From NCBI GenBank assembly GCA_949292445.1, contig CASEZU010000067.1, positions 1 through 10,858 on the forward strand: a stretch of 10,858 nt of DNA, given 5' to 3'. The stretch comes from an uncultured Spirochaetales bacterium (GTDB lineage Bacteria > Spirochaetota > Spirochaetia > Sphaerochaetales > Sphaerochaetaceae). The position numbers were made by a program, and so were the translations under genes. The notes below the pieces were generated by a model that saw only the letters and a program-made list of their open reading frames with translations, ran no database searches and was not told where the DNA came from. Positions 1 to 6,268 of the stretch are shown here, in pieces (the stretch's first letter is position 1; each line of letters begins with the position of its first letter).

Positions 1-617
1 CCCAGTCCGGTTGCAAGGGCGGCACCCTCTATTCCCATTGCAGGAACAGGCCCCGCACCGAAGATGAACAGAGGATCGAGTATTATATTTGTAAGGCACC
101 CCGCCATCATCGCCAGCATCGAGACCTTCATCCTGCCGACAGCCTGGAAGATCTTCTCGAATGTTATCTGGATGATGTTCACAAGCGTGAAGGCAAATGC
201 GACAGCAGAGTATCTCATACCATAATCAATGACAGCCTCAGACCGGGTGAACATTGAAAGGAATGAGGGCATTATCGCGATGGAGGCTGCTGTAAGTACA
301 ACACCATGGATAACACCGAATATAATTCCCATCGTCGCGGCGGCATCTGCCTTTTCCCTCTCCCCCGCTCCCGAATGATAGGCTATCGAGGCATTGATTC
401 CGACTCCGAAACCGACACCGGCTGAGCTGATGAAATTCTGCACAGGGAAGACGAGCGACAAGGCTGTCATCGCCTCCTCGCTGATGCGTGCGACGAAATA
501 GCTGTCAACGATGTTGTAAAGCGAGTTCACAAGCATCGATATGACCATCGGTATGGACATTGAGAGAAGAAGAGGAAGGATTGGCCTCGTCCTCATGAAA
601 TCCGGATCATTCACCAT
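1..617 (-). CDS. MATE-family multidrug/Na+ efflux transporter, N-terminal part (runs off left edge)
   Basis: Inner-membrane antiporter that would export organic cations or drugs in exchange for Na+ or H+. I translated the minus strand from an ATG at 617. The product starts MVNDPDFMRTRPILPLLLS and gives about 205 residues before the window edge. Visible family features are the first helix with MLVNSLYNIVDSYFVAR, the conserved ALSLVFPVQNFISSAGVGFG stretch, and DPLFIFG followed by GIEGAALAT near residues 185-203. These are characteristic of NorM/DinF-like MATE proteins. The start is supported by GGGGAG five bases upstream. It lies 144 bases after the HAD gene on the same strand, with a candidate promoter of its own. 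Substrate cannot be inferred. The C-terminal half is outside the window. Confidence 0.9.
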   Translation of the reverse strand, partial: MVNDPDFMRTRPILPLLLSMSIPMVISMLVNSLYNIVDSYFVARISEEAMTALSLVFPVQNFISSAGVGFGVGINASIAYHSGAGEREKADAAATMGIIFGVIHGVVLTAASIAIMPSFLSMFTRSEAVIDYGMRYSAVAFAFTLVNIIQITFEKIFQAVGRMKVSMLAMMAGCLTNIILDPLFIFGAGPVPAMGIEGAALATGL

Positions 618-732
618 AGTCTCTCCCCGGGCAAAGACAATTTCCCACAAGAACTCCTTTCCACGTCGTCAGACGGCGGCGTGCGGCGAAAAGGGCTGTG
701 TGAGCCGGAAAAATCCACACGTTTTTTTTCAT

Positions 733-745
733 CCGGATGATCCGG
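733..745. promoter_or_regulatory. Palindrome CCGGATgATCCGG over the candidate -10 box
   Basis: A perfect 6-bp inverted repeat around a single central base covers the predicted -10 region of the MATE promoter. This is a position from which a bound repressor would block transcription. No regulator for it is visible in the window. Confidence 0.35.
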
Positions 746-765
746 TAATCGAGAGAAACTGTCAA
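737..765 (-). promoter_or_regulatory. Candidate sigma-70 promoter for the MATE gene
   Basis: Read on the minus strand, a perfect TTGACA (765-760) is followed after 17 bases by GATCAT (742-737), which matches TATAAT at four of six positions. The TGA inside the -35 box is the stop codon of the upstream HAD gene. Predicted transcription start is near 730, leaving a leader of about 110 bases before the MATE start. Confidence 0.45.
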
Positions 766-1397
766 CCGGGAAACGCAGTGATGAAGCGTCCCGCCTCGGC
801 TTTCATCGCTTTCCAGTCACTCTCAGAGGCCGCATCATGCACAGCGACTGTATGGAAACCGGCGCCGGCTGCGGTCCGGATGCCGCAGAGTATGTCCTCA
901 TAGACCTCGCACTCCTCCGGCAAAAGTCCAAGCGCGGAGGAAGCTGAGAGGTATACATCAGGATACCTCTTGTCCCTGCCTGCCTCCCCTGTTGTCGCGA
1001 TCTTCCGGAAAAAGCTGAGGACACCGTTGTTCTCAAGCGCTGCGGCAGCCGTGTCATATGAGAGATCTGTCGCGGCAGCGATCAGCACTCCGCGGGAGGA
1101 AAGGTCACGGAGAAAAGAGGCGGCACCGGGCTTGAGAGGGATCTCATGGCGGTAAGCCTCCTCCGCCATATCCTTCCAGATAGCGACAAGCTCCTCAGGG
1201 GATTCTGTGAGGCGGAACAGAGCGGCCGTGTACCTGGCGGCTTCCATGAAACTCAGCTCCGAAAGCGTTTCTACATACCCGTCAGGCATCTCTAGGCCGC
1301 GCTCAGAGAGGAATCTCCTGTCGATATCCTCCCAGACGGAGGATGAGTCGAGAAGAGTCCCGTCGAGGTCAAAAATGGCACCTTTCATGAAAGCCAT
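762..1397 (-). CDS. HAD-superfamily phosphatase at the end of the thiamine operon (candidate thiamine monophosphate phosphatase)
   Basis: HAD subfamily IA hydrolase, 211 residues. Motif I is DLDGTLLD (nucleophile D10, acid/base D12). Motif II is Thr110 in AAATDLS. Motif III is Lys143 in GRDKRYPD. Motif IV is YEDILCGIRTA with acidic residues 167-168. A helical cap lies between motif I and motif II, as in beta-phosphoglucomutase and phosphoglycolate phosphatase relatives. The ATG at 1397 is preferred because GAGGG lies five bases upstream. An internal ATG at 1388 overlaps the thiE stop as ATGA and is an alternative. The gene overlaps thiE by 13 bases, so it belongs to the TPP-riboswitch operon. 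No ThiL (TMP kinase) is encoded here. The inferred role is dephosphorylation of the ThiE product to thiamine, or of a related pathway phosphate. The family is certain; the substrate is inferred from context. Confidence 0.9.
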   Translation of the reverse strand: MAFMKGAIFDLDGTLLDSSSVWEDIDRRFLSERGLEMPDGYVETLSELSFMEAARYTAALFRLTESPEELVAIWKDMAEEAYRHEIPLKPGAASFLRDLSSRGVLIAAATDLSYDTAAAALENNGVLSFFRKIATTGEAGRDKRYPDVYLSASSALGLLPEECEVYEDILCGIRTAAGAGFHTVAVHDAASESDWKAMKAEAGRFITAFPG

Positions 1398-2008
1398 GCA
1401 GCCCTCAGTTCCGCAGCCGCAGAGGCGGGATCAGGAGATGATACAACTGCGGACACGACTGCGATGCCGTCGATACCCATTCCTTTGTAAAGTCCCAGCG
1501 TCTTCATATTGATGCCGCCTATGATGACAATGGGGATCGATACCGCTTTCCTTATCCTCCTGAGCGTCTCAATGCTCACATTCTCAGCGTCTGTTTTAGT
1601 GGCTGTCGGATTCATCGCCCCGACACCAAGGTAGTCCGCCCCGTCTCGCTCTGCAGCAATTGCCTCTCCGACAGTCGAAGCGGAGACACCGAGGAGCATT
1701 CCATGGGGTAGTACCTTTCTCAGGGGGGCTGCCGGTATGTCCGACTGCCCCACATGCACACCCTCAGCCCCAATCGCAAGTGCCACATCAGCTCTGTCAT
1801 TGATGATCAGAGGGACGCCCGCAGCCCTTGTTATGCGATGGACGCTCTCCGCTATCTCGAAGAAATCACGGCTCGTGACATCCTTCTCCCTCAGCTGGAT
1901 CACCGATGCGCCGCCTCTGATGGCCTCGCTGACGCTCTCCTCTATTGTGGCCGAGCTCATCAGGCCTCTGTCCGTGCAGACATAGAGGGTATAATCAACA
2001 GTTTTCAT
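1385..2008 (-). CDS. thiE: Thiamine phosphate synthase
   Basis: Joins HMP pyrophosphate to hydroxyethylthiazole phosphate to give thiamine monophosphate. The product is a cytoplasmic TIM barrel of 207 residues, the normal family length. Recognisable family motifs are IQLREKD (37-43), NDRADVALAIGAEGVHVGQSD (70-90), GVSAST (107-112), the phosphate and pyrimidine loop NPTATKTDA (133-141), and IGGIN (163-167). I chose the ATG at 2008 (MKTVDYTLYVCTDRG), because the frame upstream of it lies inside thiM and has no family similarity. The only purine-rich stretch, AGGGG, is 11 bases upstream, so initiation probably depends on coupling to thiM, whose stop lies 14 bases inside this gene. The loop reads NPTATKT where many ThiE proteins have FPTPTK. 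It belongs to the thiD-tenA-thiM-thiE-HAD operon. Confidence 0.95.
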   Translation of the reverse strand: MKTVDYTLYVCTDRGLMSSATIEESVSEAIRGGASVIQLREKDVTSRDFFEIAESVHRITRAAGVPLIINDRADVALAIGAEGVHVGQSDIPAAPLRKVLPHGMLLGVSASTVGEAIAAERDGADYLGVGAMNPTATKTDAENVSIETLRRIRKAVSIPIVIIGGINMKTLGLYKGMGIDGIAVVSAVVSSPDPASAAAELRAAWLS

Positions 2009-2795
2009 ACTCAAGTTTTCCCCTGAGCTCAACTGTTCTGTCATCCATATGGCTGAGCTCATCGATCAGGGCGATGTGGAAACTGCCCGTGCCCTTCTCT
2101 CCGGCTTTCTCAAAAGCAATTTCCCCGGCAGCCCCCATTGCCGCAATGGCGGCAGCTGCCGCCTCAAAATGGTTGTCTGAAGCGCCGACAAAAGCACCGA
2201 TGATGCCGGAAAGCATGCAGCCTGTGCCTGTGATGAGGCCCATTTCCGCACGGCCTGATGAAATGCGAGCGATCCTGCCGGCAGAATATACCGTGTCCAC
2301 CTTTCCTGTAATGGCAACAACAGATCCGGTAGACTCTGACACAGCCTTTGCCACTGCGGCAGGATCAGCATCCTTCTCGGTCATGGAAGAGTCAACGCCC
2401 TTGGTACCGGCTCCTTTTCCCGCTATATATGCCACCTCGGAGAGATTGCCGCGGATGACAGAGAAACGGATCTCAGACAGCAGGCGGTCGGTTACGCTGC
2501 ATCTGTACCTTGATGCCCCGGCTCCGACAGGATCAAGCACAACAGGAATCCCGAGCTCATTGGCTTTCTTTCCTGCCGCGGCCATCGACTCGACTGTACG
2601 CGCATTCAGCGTCCCGATATTTATGACCAGCGCCTGACTGATCGAGACGATATCCTCCACATCGCTGATGTCATCGGACATTATCGGGGAAGCCCCGACA
2701 GCGAGAATCGCATTGGCCACATCATTCACAGTAACATAGTTCGTAATGCAGTGCACAAGCGGGCATTTCTCCCGCACTGAAAGAACCTCATTCAT
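1995..2795 (-). CDS. thiM: Hydroxyethylthiazole kinase
   Basis: Phosphorylates salvaged 4-methyl-5-(2-hydroxyethyl)thiazole to supply ThiE. The product has 266 residues and a ribokinase-like fold. Diagnostic sequences are VHCITNYVTVNDVANAILA (14-32), GASPIMSD (34-41), VVLDPVGAGAS (85-95), RGNLSEV (115-121), and the anion-hole/catalytic motif ITGTGCMLS (188-196), where Cys193 corresponds to the conserved active-site cysteine. The start at 2795 is set by AGGAGGAG seven bases upstream. A further ATG two codons earlier sits directly against that site and is less likely. The open frame continues upstream but only as antisense-like sequence inside tenA. The gene overlaps the end of tenA by 8 bases and thiE by 14. 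Confidence 0.96.
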   Translation of the reverse strand: MNEVLSVREKCPLVHCITNYVTVNDVANAILAVGASPIMSDDISDVEDIVSISQALVINIGTLNARTVESMAAAGKKANELGIPVVLDPVGAGASRYRCSVTDRLLSEIRFSVIRGNLSEVAYIAGKGAGTKGVDSSMTEKDADPAAVAKAVSESTGSVVAITGKVDTVYSAGRIARISSGRAEMGLITGTGCMLSGIIGAFVGASDNHFEAAAAAIAAMGAAGEIAFEKAGEKGTGSFHIALIDELSHMDDRTVELRGKLEYENC

Positions 2796-3450
2796 GATCA
2801 TCTCCTCCTGCCATCTCCCAGAATATGAGCTCCTGCCTGCTTGCTTCCCTGAAAACGGCGCTGAGCTTTCCGATCTCATCCTCACTCTTTCCAGCAAGCG
2901 CCTTCTCGCAGTAAGAGGTCCATGCATCGCAGCACTCGTCATACCATGGGGCTGTGTAATCCGAGACAAGAGGGGCATACTGCGTCTCCATCACGCCGGG
3001 CCATCTTCTGAGCGTTTCCTTAAAGACGTAGCCGTAGCCGAGCATGCATGGCATCACAGCCATCAGGATCTCCTCTAGGCTGCCTGTCTCCGCAGTGCTG
3101 ATGAGAAATGAGGTATAGCTCCTGCAGGCCTTCGTCATGGGAATGCTCTCGACATCATCATCCGTCATTCCGGCTTTTCTGAGATAATCAAGCCTCGTCG
3201 CATTCTCGCTCTCGTTGACAAAGCCCAGGATGGAATAGAAGAACTGCATGTCGCGGAGTGTCCTTGACCTGAACATGCCCATGGCGAACGCCTTGAGATA
3301 GTAACGCAGATAAATGCTGTCCTGTATTATGTAGTTCAGGAAGAGTGACTCGTCCACGGTGCCCTTCCCGAGAGCCTCGAGGAACGTGGTATCAGCTGCA
3401 GCCTTCCAGAGATCCATTGAATCGGAAATGATCCTGTCCATAACTTTCAT
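2788..3450 (-). CDS. tenA: TenA aminopyrimidine aminohydrolase (thiaminase II family)
   Basis: Hydrolyses 4-amino-5-aminomethyl-2-methylpyrimidine, a thiamine breakdown product, to HMP for re-use by ThiD. It may also cleave thiamine. The product is all-helical, 220 residues. The expected active-site residues fall at the Bacillus subtilis TenA numbers: Asp44 and Tyr47 in QDSIYL, Tyr112 in SYTSF, and the nucleophile Cys135 in MPCMLGYGYVF. A C-terminal glutamate in ELIFWEMA (about 207) matches the catalytic Glu. The presence of Cys135 places it in the TenA_C rather than the TenA_E class. The start ATG overlaps the thiD stop as ATGA and has AGGAGG about seven bases upstream. An ATG at codon 4 is an alternative. 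Confidence 0.95.
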   Translation of the reverse strand: MKVMDRIISDSMDLWKAAADTTFLEALGKGTVDESLFLNYIIQDSIYLRYYLKAFAMGMFRSRTLRDMQFFYSILGFVNESENATRLDYLRKAGMTDDDVESIPMTKACRSYTSFLISTAETGSLEEILMAVMPCMLGYGYVFKETLRRWPGVMETQYAPLVSDYTAPWYDECCDAWTSYCEKALAGKSEDEIGKLSAVFREASRQELIFWEMAGGDDHE

Positions 3451-4244
3451 ACATCGCCTCCTTTTCTATACATGAAGAAATGATCCGTAGGACCGTTGCC
3501 CTTTCCTAGATCCAGAGCATGTTCTATCGCTCCGGTGACATATTCCTTGCCCAGGCGGACAGCCTCCTCAAGCTCCTTTCCCAGCGCAAGGTAGGAGGCA
3601 ATGGCACTCGAGAGCGTGCACCCCGTCCCATGCGTGTTCTTCGTATCGATGCGGCGTCCAGGGAATATGCGGAAATCCTTCCCGTCGAAAAGGACATCAT
3701 CGGCGTTGCCGATATGATGGCCGCCTTTGACGAGGACAGCTTTTGCCCCCATCCCGGCAATGAGCTCTCCGGCCTTCTTCATATCATCGATGGTATGGAT
3801 GTCCATACCGGAGATCCTCTCTGCCTCCGGAATATTGGGTGTGAGTACTGTGGCAATGGGAATGACTTCCCTGATCAGGGTGCCGATCGACCCCTCCTCC
3901 ATCAGCGGAGAGCCGTTCTTCGCGTACATGACGGGATCTATCACGATGTGGCGCGGCCTGTACTCCCTGAGCTTCGAGGCAACACACTCCATGCACTCCG
4001 GAGATGAGAGCATGCCGACTTTCACCGCATCTGGCGGAATATCCTCAAAAACGGCATCAATCTGGTCGCTGATGACGCGCGTGGAAACATCCTCAATTGA
4101 AATGACTCTTCTGGTATTCTCCGCGACAACGGAGACGATGACGGACATGGCGAATACGCCTAAAGCCGACATTGTCTTGATATCTGCCTGGATCCCTGCG
4201 CCGCCCGAGGCATCCGAGCCGGCGATCGTAAGAGCTGTATGCAT
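3447..4244 (-). CDS. thiD: Hydroxymethylpyrimidine / phosphomethylpyrimidine kinase
   Basis: Phosphorylates HMP twice to HMP pyrophosphate, the pyrimidine substrate of ThiE. It is a 265-residue ribokinase-family protein. Motifs are the N-terminal IAGSDASGGAGIQADIKT (7-24), DPVMYAKNGSPLM (103-115), LTPNIPEA (134-141), VKGGHH (172-177), and NTHGTGCTLSSA (203-214) with Cys209. It is the first gene of the operon, with AAGGAGG very close to the ATG and a TPP riboswitch just upstream. The usual (A)QNT motif of the pyrimidine pocket reads AENT here, a Gln-to-Glu change at residue 42. The rest of the sequence is canonical, so I still call it ThiD rather than a pyridoxal kinase. Confidence 0.95.
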   Translation of the reverse strand: MHTALTIAGSDASGGAGIQADIKTMSALGVFAMSVIVSVVAENTRRVISIEDVSTRVISDQIDAVFEDIPPDAVKVGMLSSPECMECVASKLREYRPRHIVIDPVMYAKNGSPLMEEGSIGTLIREVIPIATVLTPNIPEAERISGMDIHTIDDMKKAGELIAGMGAKAVLVKGGHHIGNADDVLFDGKDFRIFPGRRIDTKNTHGTGCTLSSAIASYLALGKELEEAVRLGKEYVTGAIEHALDLGKGNGPTDHFFMYRKGGDV

Positions 4245-4261
4245 ATGCCTCCTTCGATGCA
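4240..4261 (-). promoter_or_regulatory. Possible hairpin enclosing the thiD ribosome binding site and start codon
   Basis: On the minus strand TGCAT (4261-4257) can pair with ATGCA (4244-4240). The loop then holds AGGAGG (4253-4248), and the start codon ATG is part of the 3' arm. It begins about 22 bases after the aptamer, and no T-run follows the aptamer. This fits control at translation initiation rather than termination. The stem is only 5 bp, so this is tentative. Confidence 0.3.
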
Positions 4262-4282
4262 GAGGATCGCGTACTGCTCTCC

Positions 4283-4360
4283 ATGCTCCCTACGATGGTG
4301 TTAGCCAACAGGTTCCAAGGGTCAGGTTCTACCTTCTCAGCTCAGTGAGCTCCCCTGCAT
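4283..4360 (-). ncRNA. TPP (THI-box) riboswitch controlling the thiamine operon
   Basis: The minus strand shows the conserved thi-box elements in order. GGGG lies near 4354 and is followed by a short P2 hairpin AGCTC-ACT-GAGCT, which runs into CTGAGA. An optional small hairpin AGGT-AGA-ACCT comes next. Then come ACCCTTGGAACCTG and TTGGCTAACACCA, which correspond to the usual ACCCTTTGAACCTGATCTGGATAATGCCAG. The aptamer closes with CGTAGGGAG. Helix P1 is closed by ATGC (4360-4357) pairing with GCAT (4286-4283). The aptamer ends 38 bases before the thiD ATG. Binding of thiamine pyrophosphate should lower expression of all five downstream genes. The short platform and lack of a terminator favour translational control. 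Confidence 0.92.
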
Positions 4361-4411
4361 TCCCCCGTATTCTTGCACAACTCAGGGCTGAATACAACCT
4401 GGGAATGCAGG
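4354..4411. repeat. Two-tier inverted repeat between ohyA and the TPP riboswitch
   Basis: The outer arms are CCTGCATTCCC at 4354-4364 and GGGAATGCAGG at 4401-4411 (11 bp, perfect). The inner arms are GTATTC at 4367-4372 and GAATAC at 4390-4395. On the transcribed minus strand the 3' arm contains ATGC of riboswitch helix P1 and the first bases of its conserved GGGG. The structure is not followed by a T-run on the minus strand, so it is not a typical intrinsic terminator for ohyA. It may act as an alternative fold that competes with the aptamer. Confidence 0.55.
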
Positions 4412-4420
4412 GTAAAGCTG

Positions 4421-6196
4421 TCAAATCGCTCCGTATTCAAGAAGCAGCTTCTCGATATCAGTGCCGCGGATGCGCTTCAGCACTTCCTTCAGGGCGAGCT
4501 TCTCCTTCAGCCCCAGCTCCATATCTGTGAGTCTGGCACCATCCCTGAGAGCCACTGACGCATGAACAAGATCGCGCACGTCGAACGCGCTTCCCCAGAC
4601 CTCGGGCACGCCTCTCTCCACATTCATCAGCGTGTATACAGCCTCCATCGCAGTCCTTATCGAATACTCGGTGGTGAAGATCGTGTCACGCTCCGTTTCC
4701 GCAAACTGCCCGATGAATGCGAAATTCACTGCTCCTTCAGGAACCACATACGGCCGGTCGCCGAGAGAACGCGGCATGAAGAATGCCGTGATATAAGGCA
4801 TCATGCATGGCACTGTATTGCAGCTCTCCTCAGCGATCGAAGGTATCTCATCAAGAGGAACACCGATATGGTACAGCCACTCCATTGCTATCTCCTTTCC
4901 CGTACAGTCGCACATCGGCTTTCTGACATAATCGCCCTCCGTGAATGGAAACAGCCCATAGATCCAGCCGACCAGCTCATTGCTCTTCTGCGTCCGGAAC
5001 TGCGGCTGCCGGTTGAACGTCCAGCTCAGGAGCCACGAGGAGTCCCTCGCCGTCACGATTCCGCCGGTCACGACCTTGCCGGAATAAGGGTTTCTTTTCG
5101 TGATCTTCTCAATATAGGGAACGACACGGTCATCAGAGAGCGTCACGGTCGCGCTCATCCATGCAGTCTTCTCAGGATCGGAGCAGAATTTCTCCGGGTG
5201 TCCGAAATCCTCAGACTGCGAGGCAATGCGCTTCCAGAGATCCCACCCTCCGCCGGCCCTGAGCTCGGGAGAGTACGGTGCGGTGCTGTCCTGGCTGCCG
5301 AGCGTGCTGTTCTCCACGCAGCCGCCCGGAGTTATGAAAAGGAGATCATCATCAGAGAGAAATATCACCCTCTCCCCATCCCCGTCCTGCACTGTTATGG
5401 AAACGGCGCGCTTCACGCCATCGGAAACGGAGAAACGGACATCGGTGACCTTCGTCTCCGTGATGATATCCACACCGCAGTCCTCAAGGTACTTCTGCAG
5501 CGGCAGTATCATTGACTCATACTGGTTATACTTTGTAAAGCGCAGCGCCGAGAAATCAGGGAGTCCCTCCACATGATGGATATACCTTCTGATATAAATC
5601 TTCATCTCCAGCGCGGAGTGCCAGTTCTCGAAAGCGAACATCGTCCTCCAGTACAGCCAGAAATTGCTCTCAAGCACCTCGGACGAGAACACATCCTCGA
5701 TCGTCCTGTCGTACAATTCCTCATCAGGGGTGAAGAAGAGTTTCATGATCTCGAGCTGGGCCTTGTCGGAAAGGGAGAATTTTCCGCCGGTCTTTCCATC
5801 CTCTCCCCTGTTCATCGTCGCCCTCATCAGTGAGTAATTGGGATCATCCTTGTTGAGGTAGTAATACTCATCGAGCACGCTCATGCCCTCGTTCTCGATC
5901 GAAGGGATTGAGCGGTAGAGATCCCACATACACTCGAAATGATTGTCCATCTCCCTTCCACCTCGCATGACATAGCCAAGACCTTCATACTCCCAGCCGT
6001 CACAGGCTCCGCCGAGAACGGGATCCTTCTCGATGATGTGAACCCTTTGTCCGCCGAGACCGGCATCGCGCACAAGGAACGCCGCAGCAGCAAGCGCTGC
6101 AAGTCCGGATCCGATGATGTATGCGGATTTTCTCTCCGCACCCTCAGCCTTCCGCGGTCTCACGAAAGCCTCATAATTTCCACTGGAATGATACAT
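4421..6196 (-). CDS. ohyA: Oleate hydratase (myosin-cross-reactive antigen family), FAD-dependent
   Basis: Adds water across the cis-9 double bond of oleic and related unsaturated fatty acids to give 10-hydroxy fatty acids. In Gram-positive bacteria this detoxifies antimicrobial fatty acids. The product is 591 residues, the usual family length. An N-terminal FAD-binding Rossmann motif reads IIGSGLAALAAAAFLVRDAG (27-46), followed by VHIIEKDPVLGG. The family signature RGGREMDNHFECMWDLYRSI (78-97) includes Glu82, at the position of the catalytic glutamate in Staphylococcus aureus OhyA. Further conserved blocks are FTKYNQYESMILPL, LLFITPGGCVENST and FIGQFAETERDTIFTTEYS. The start at 6196 has GGAGGAAACAAC directly upstream. 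It lies 55 bases after tetR on the same strand, with a probable promoter and operator in between. Confidence 0.95.
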   Translation of the reverse strand: MYHSSGNYEAFVRPRKAEGAERKSAYIIGSGLAALAAAAFLVRDAGLGGQRVHIIEKDPVLGGACDGWEYEGLGYVMRGGREMDNHFECMWDLYRSIPSIENEGMSVLDEYYYLNKDDPNYSLMRATMNRGEDGKTGGKFSLSDKAQLEIMKLFFTPDEELYDRTIEDVFSSEVLESNFWLYWRTMFAFENWHSALEMKIYIRRYIHHVEGLPDFSALRFTKYNQYESMILPLQKYLEDCGVDIITETKVTDVRFSVSDGVKRAVSITVQDGDGERVIFLSDDDLLFITPGGCVENSTLGSQDSTAPYSPELRAGGGWDLWKRIASQSEDFGHPEKFCSDPEKTAWMSATVTLSDDRVVPYIEKITKRNPYSGKVVTGGIVTARDSSWLLSWTFNRQPQFRTQKSNELVGWIYGLFPFTEGDYVRKPMCDCTGKEIAMEWLYHIGVPLDEIPSIAEESCNTVPCMMPYITAFFMPRSLGDRPYVVPEGAVNFAFIGQFAETERDTIFTTEYSIRTAMEAVYTLMNVERGVPEVWGSAFDVRDLVHASVALRDGARLTDMELGLKEKLALKEVLKRIRGTDIEKLLLEYGAI

Positions 6197-6210
6197 GTTG
6201 TTTCCTCCTG

Positions 6211-6226
6211 CCCTGAAATTACAGGG
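6211..6226. promoter_or_regulatory. Candidate TetR operator upstream of ohyA
   Basis: CCCTGAAATTACAGGG is symmetric at 14 of 16 positions, with CCCTG/CAGGG arms around an AT-rich centre. It lies just after the predicted ohyA transcription start and just before the ribosome binding site, where a bound TetR dimer would block transcription. The adjacent TetR gene is the natural candidate regulator. Binding is inferred. Confidence 0.45.
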
Positions 6227-6238
6227 ATGGAGGATGGG

Positions 6239-6268
6239 AGCATATTTACATTCAGCGCCCTTTGTCAG
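6239..6268 (-). promoter_or_regulatory. Candidate promoter for ohyA inside the end of tetR
   Basis: On the minus strand CTGACA (6268-6263, five of six to consensus) is separated by 18 bases from TATGCT (6244-6239, four of six). The predicted start is near 6232, directly before the palindrome at 6211-6226. ohyA could therefore be expressed separately from tetR. Confidence 0.45.

Noticed and set aside
1..617. MATE gene as the thiamine or HMP transporter of the operon
   Set aside because: It has a 144-base gap and its own promoter, and MATE proteins export rather than import. Co-regulation by the riboswitch is not shown.
698..729. GTGTG/CACAC hairpin followed by eight T on the plus strand, resembling an intrinsic terminator
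   Set aside because: The stem is only 5 bp with a 13-base loop, and no plus-strand gene precedes it. On the minus strand it gives an A-run, not a T-run. It is more likely AT-rich leader of the MATE transcript.
541..903. Plus-strand open frame across the MATE-HAD gap
   Set aside because: It starts inside the MATE gene and ends inside the HAD gene on the opposite strand, with no motif or ribosome binding site.
1945..2637. Plus-strand open frame of 230 codons opposite thiM
   Set aside because: Low-complexity Ala/Ser/Pro sequence that mirrors the conserved thiM frame, with no independent support.
4389..4416. Promoter for thiD: TTTACC, 16 bases, TATTCA on the minus strand
   Set aside because: Only four of six and three of six consensus matches. 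A nearby TTGACA at the ohyA stop has no -10 at the right distance. Too weak to annotate as a feature.
3727..4530. Plus-strand open frame of 267 codons opposite thiD and the riboswitch
   Set aside because: It is antisense to thiD, the TPP aptamer and the ohyA end. Its composition is an artefact of the opposite strand's codon use.
4562..5515. Long plus-strand open frame (317 codons) opposite ohyA
   Set aside because: It is antisense to a clear oleate hydratase, is rich in Arg, His and Leu, and has no recognisable motif.
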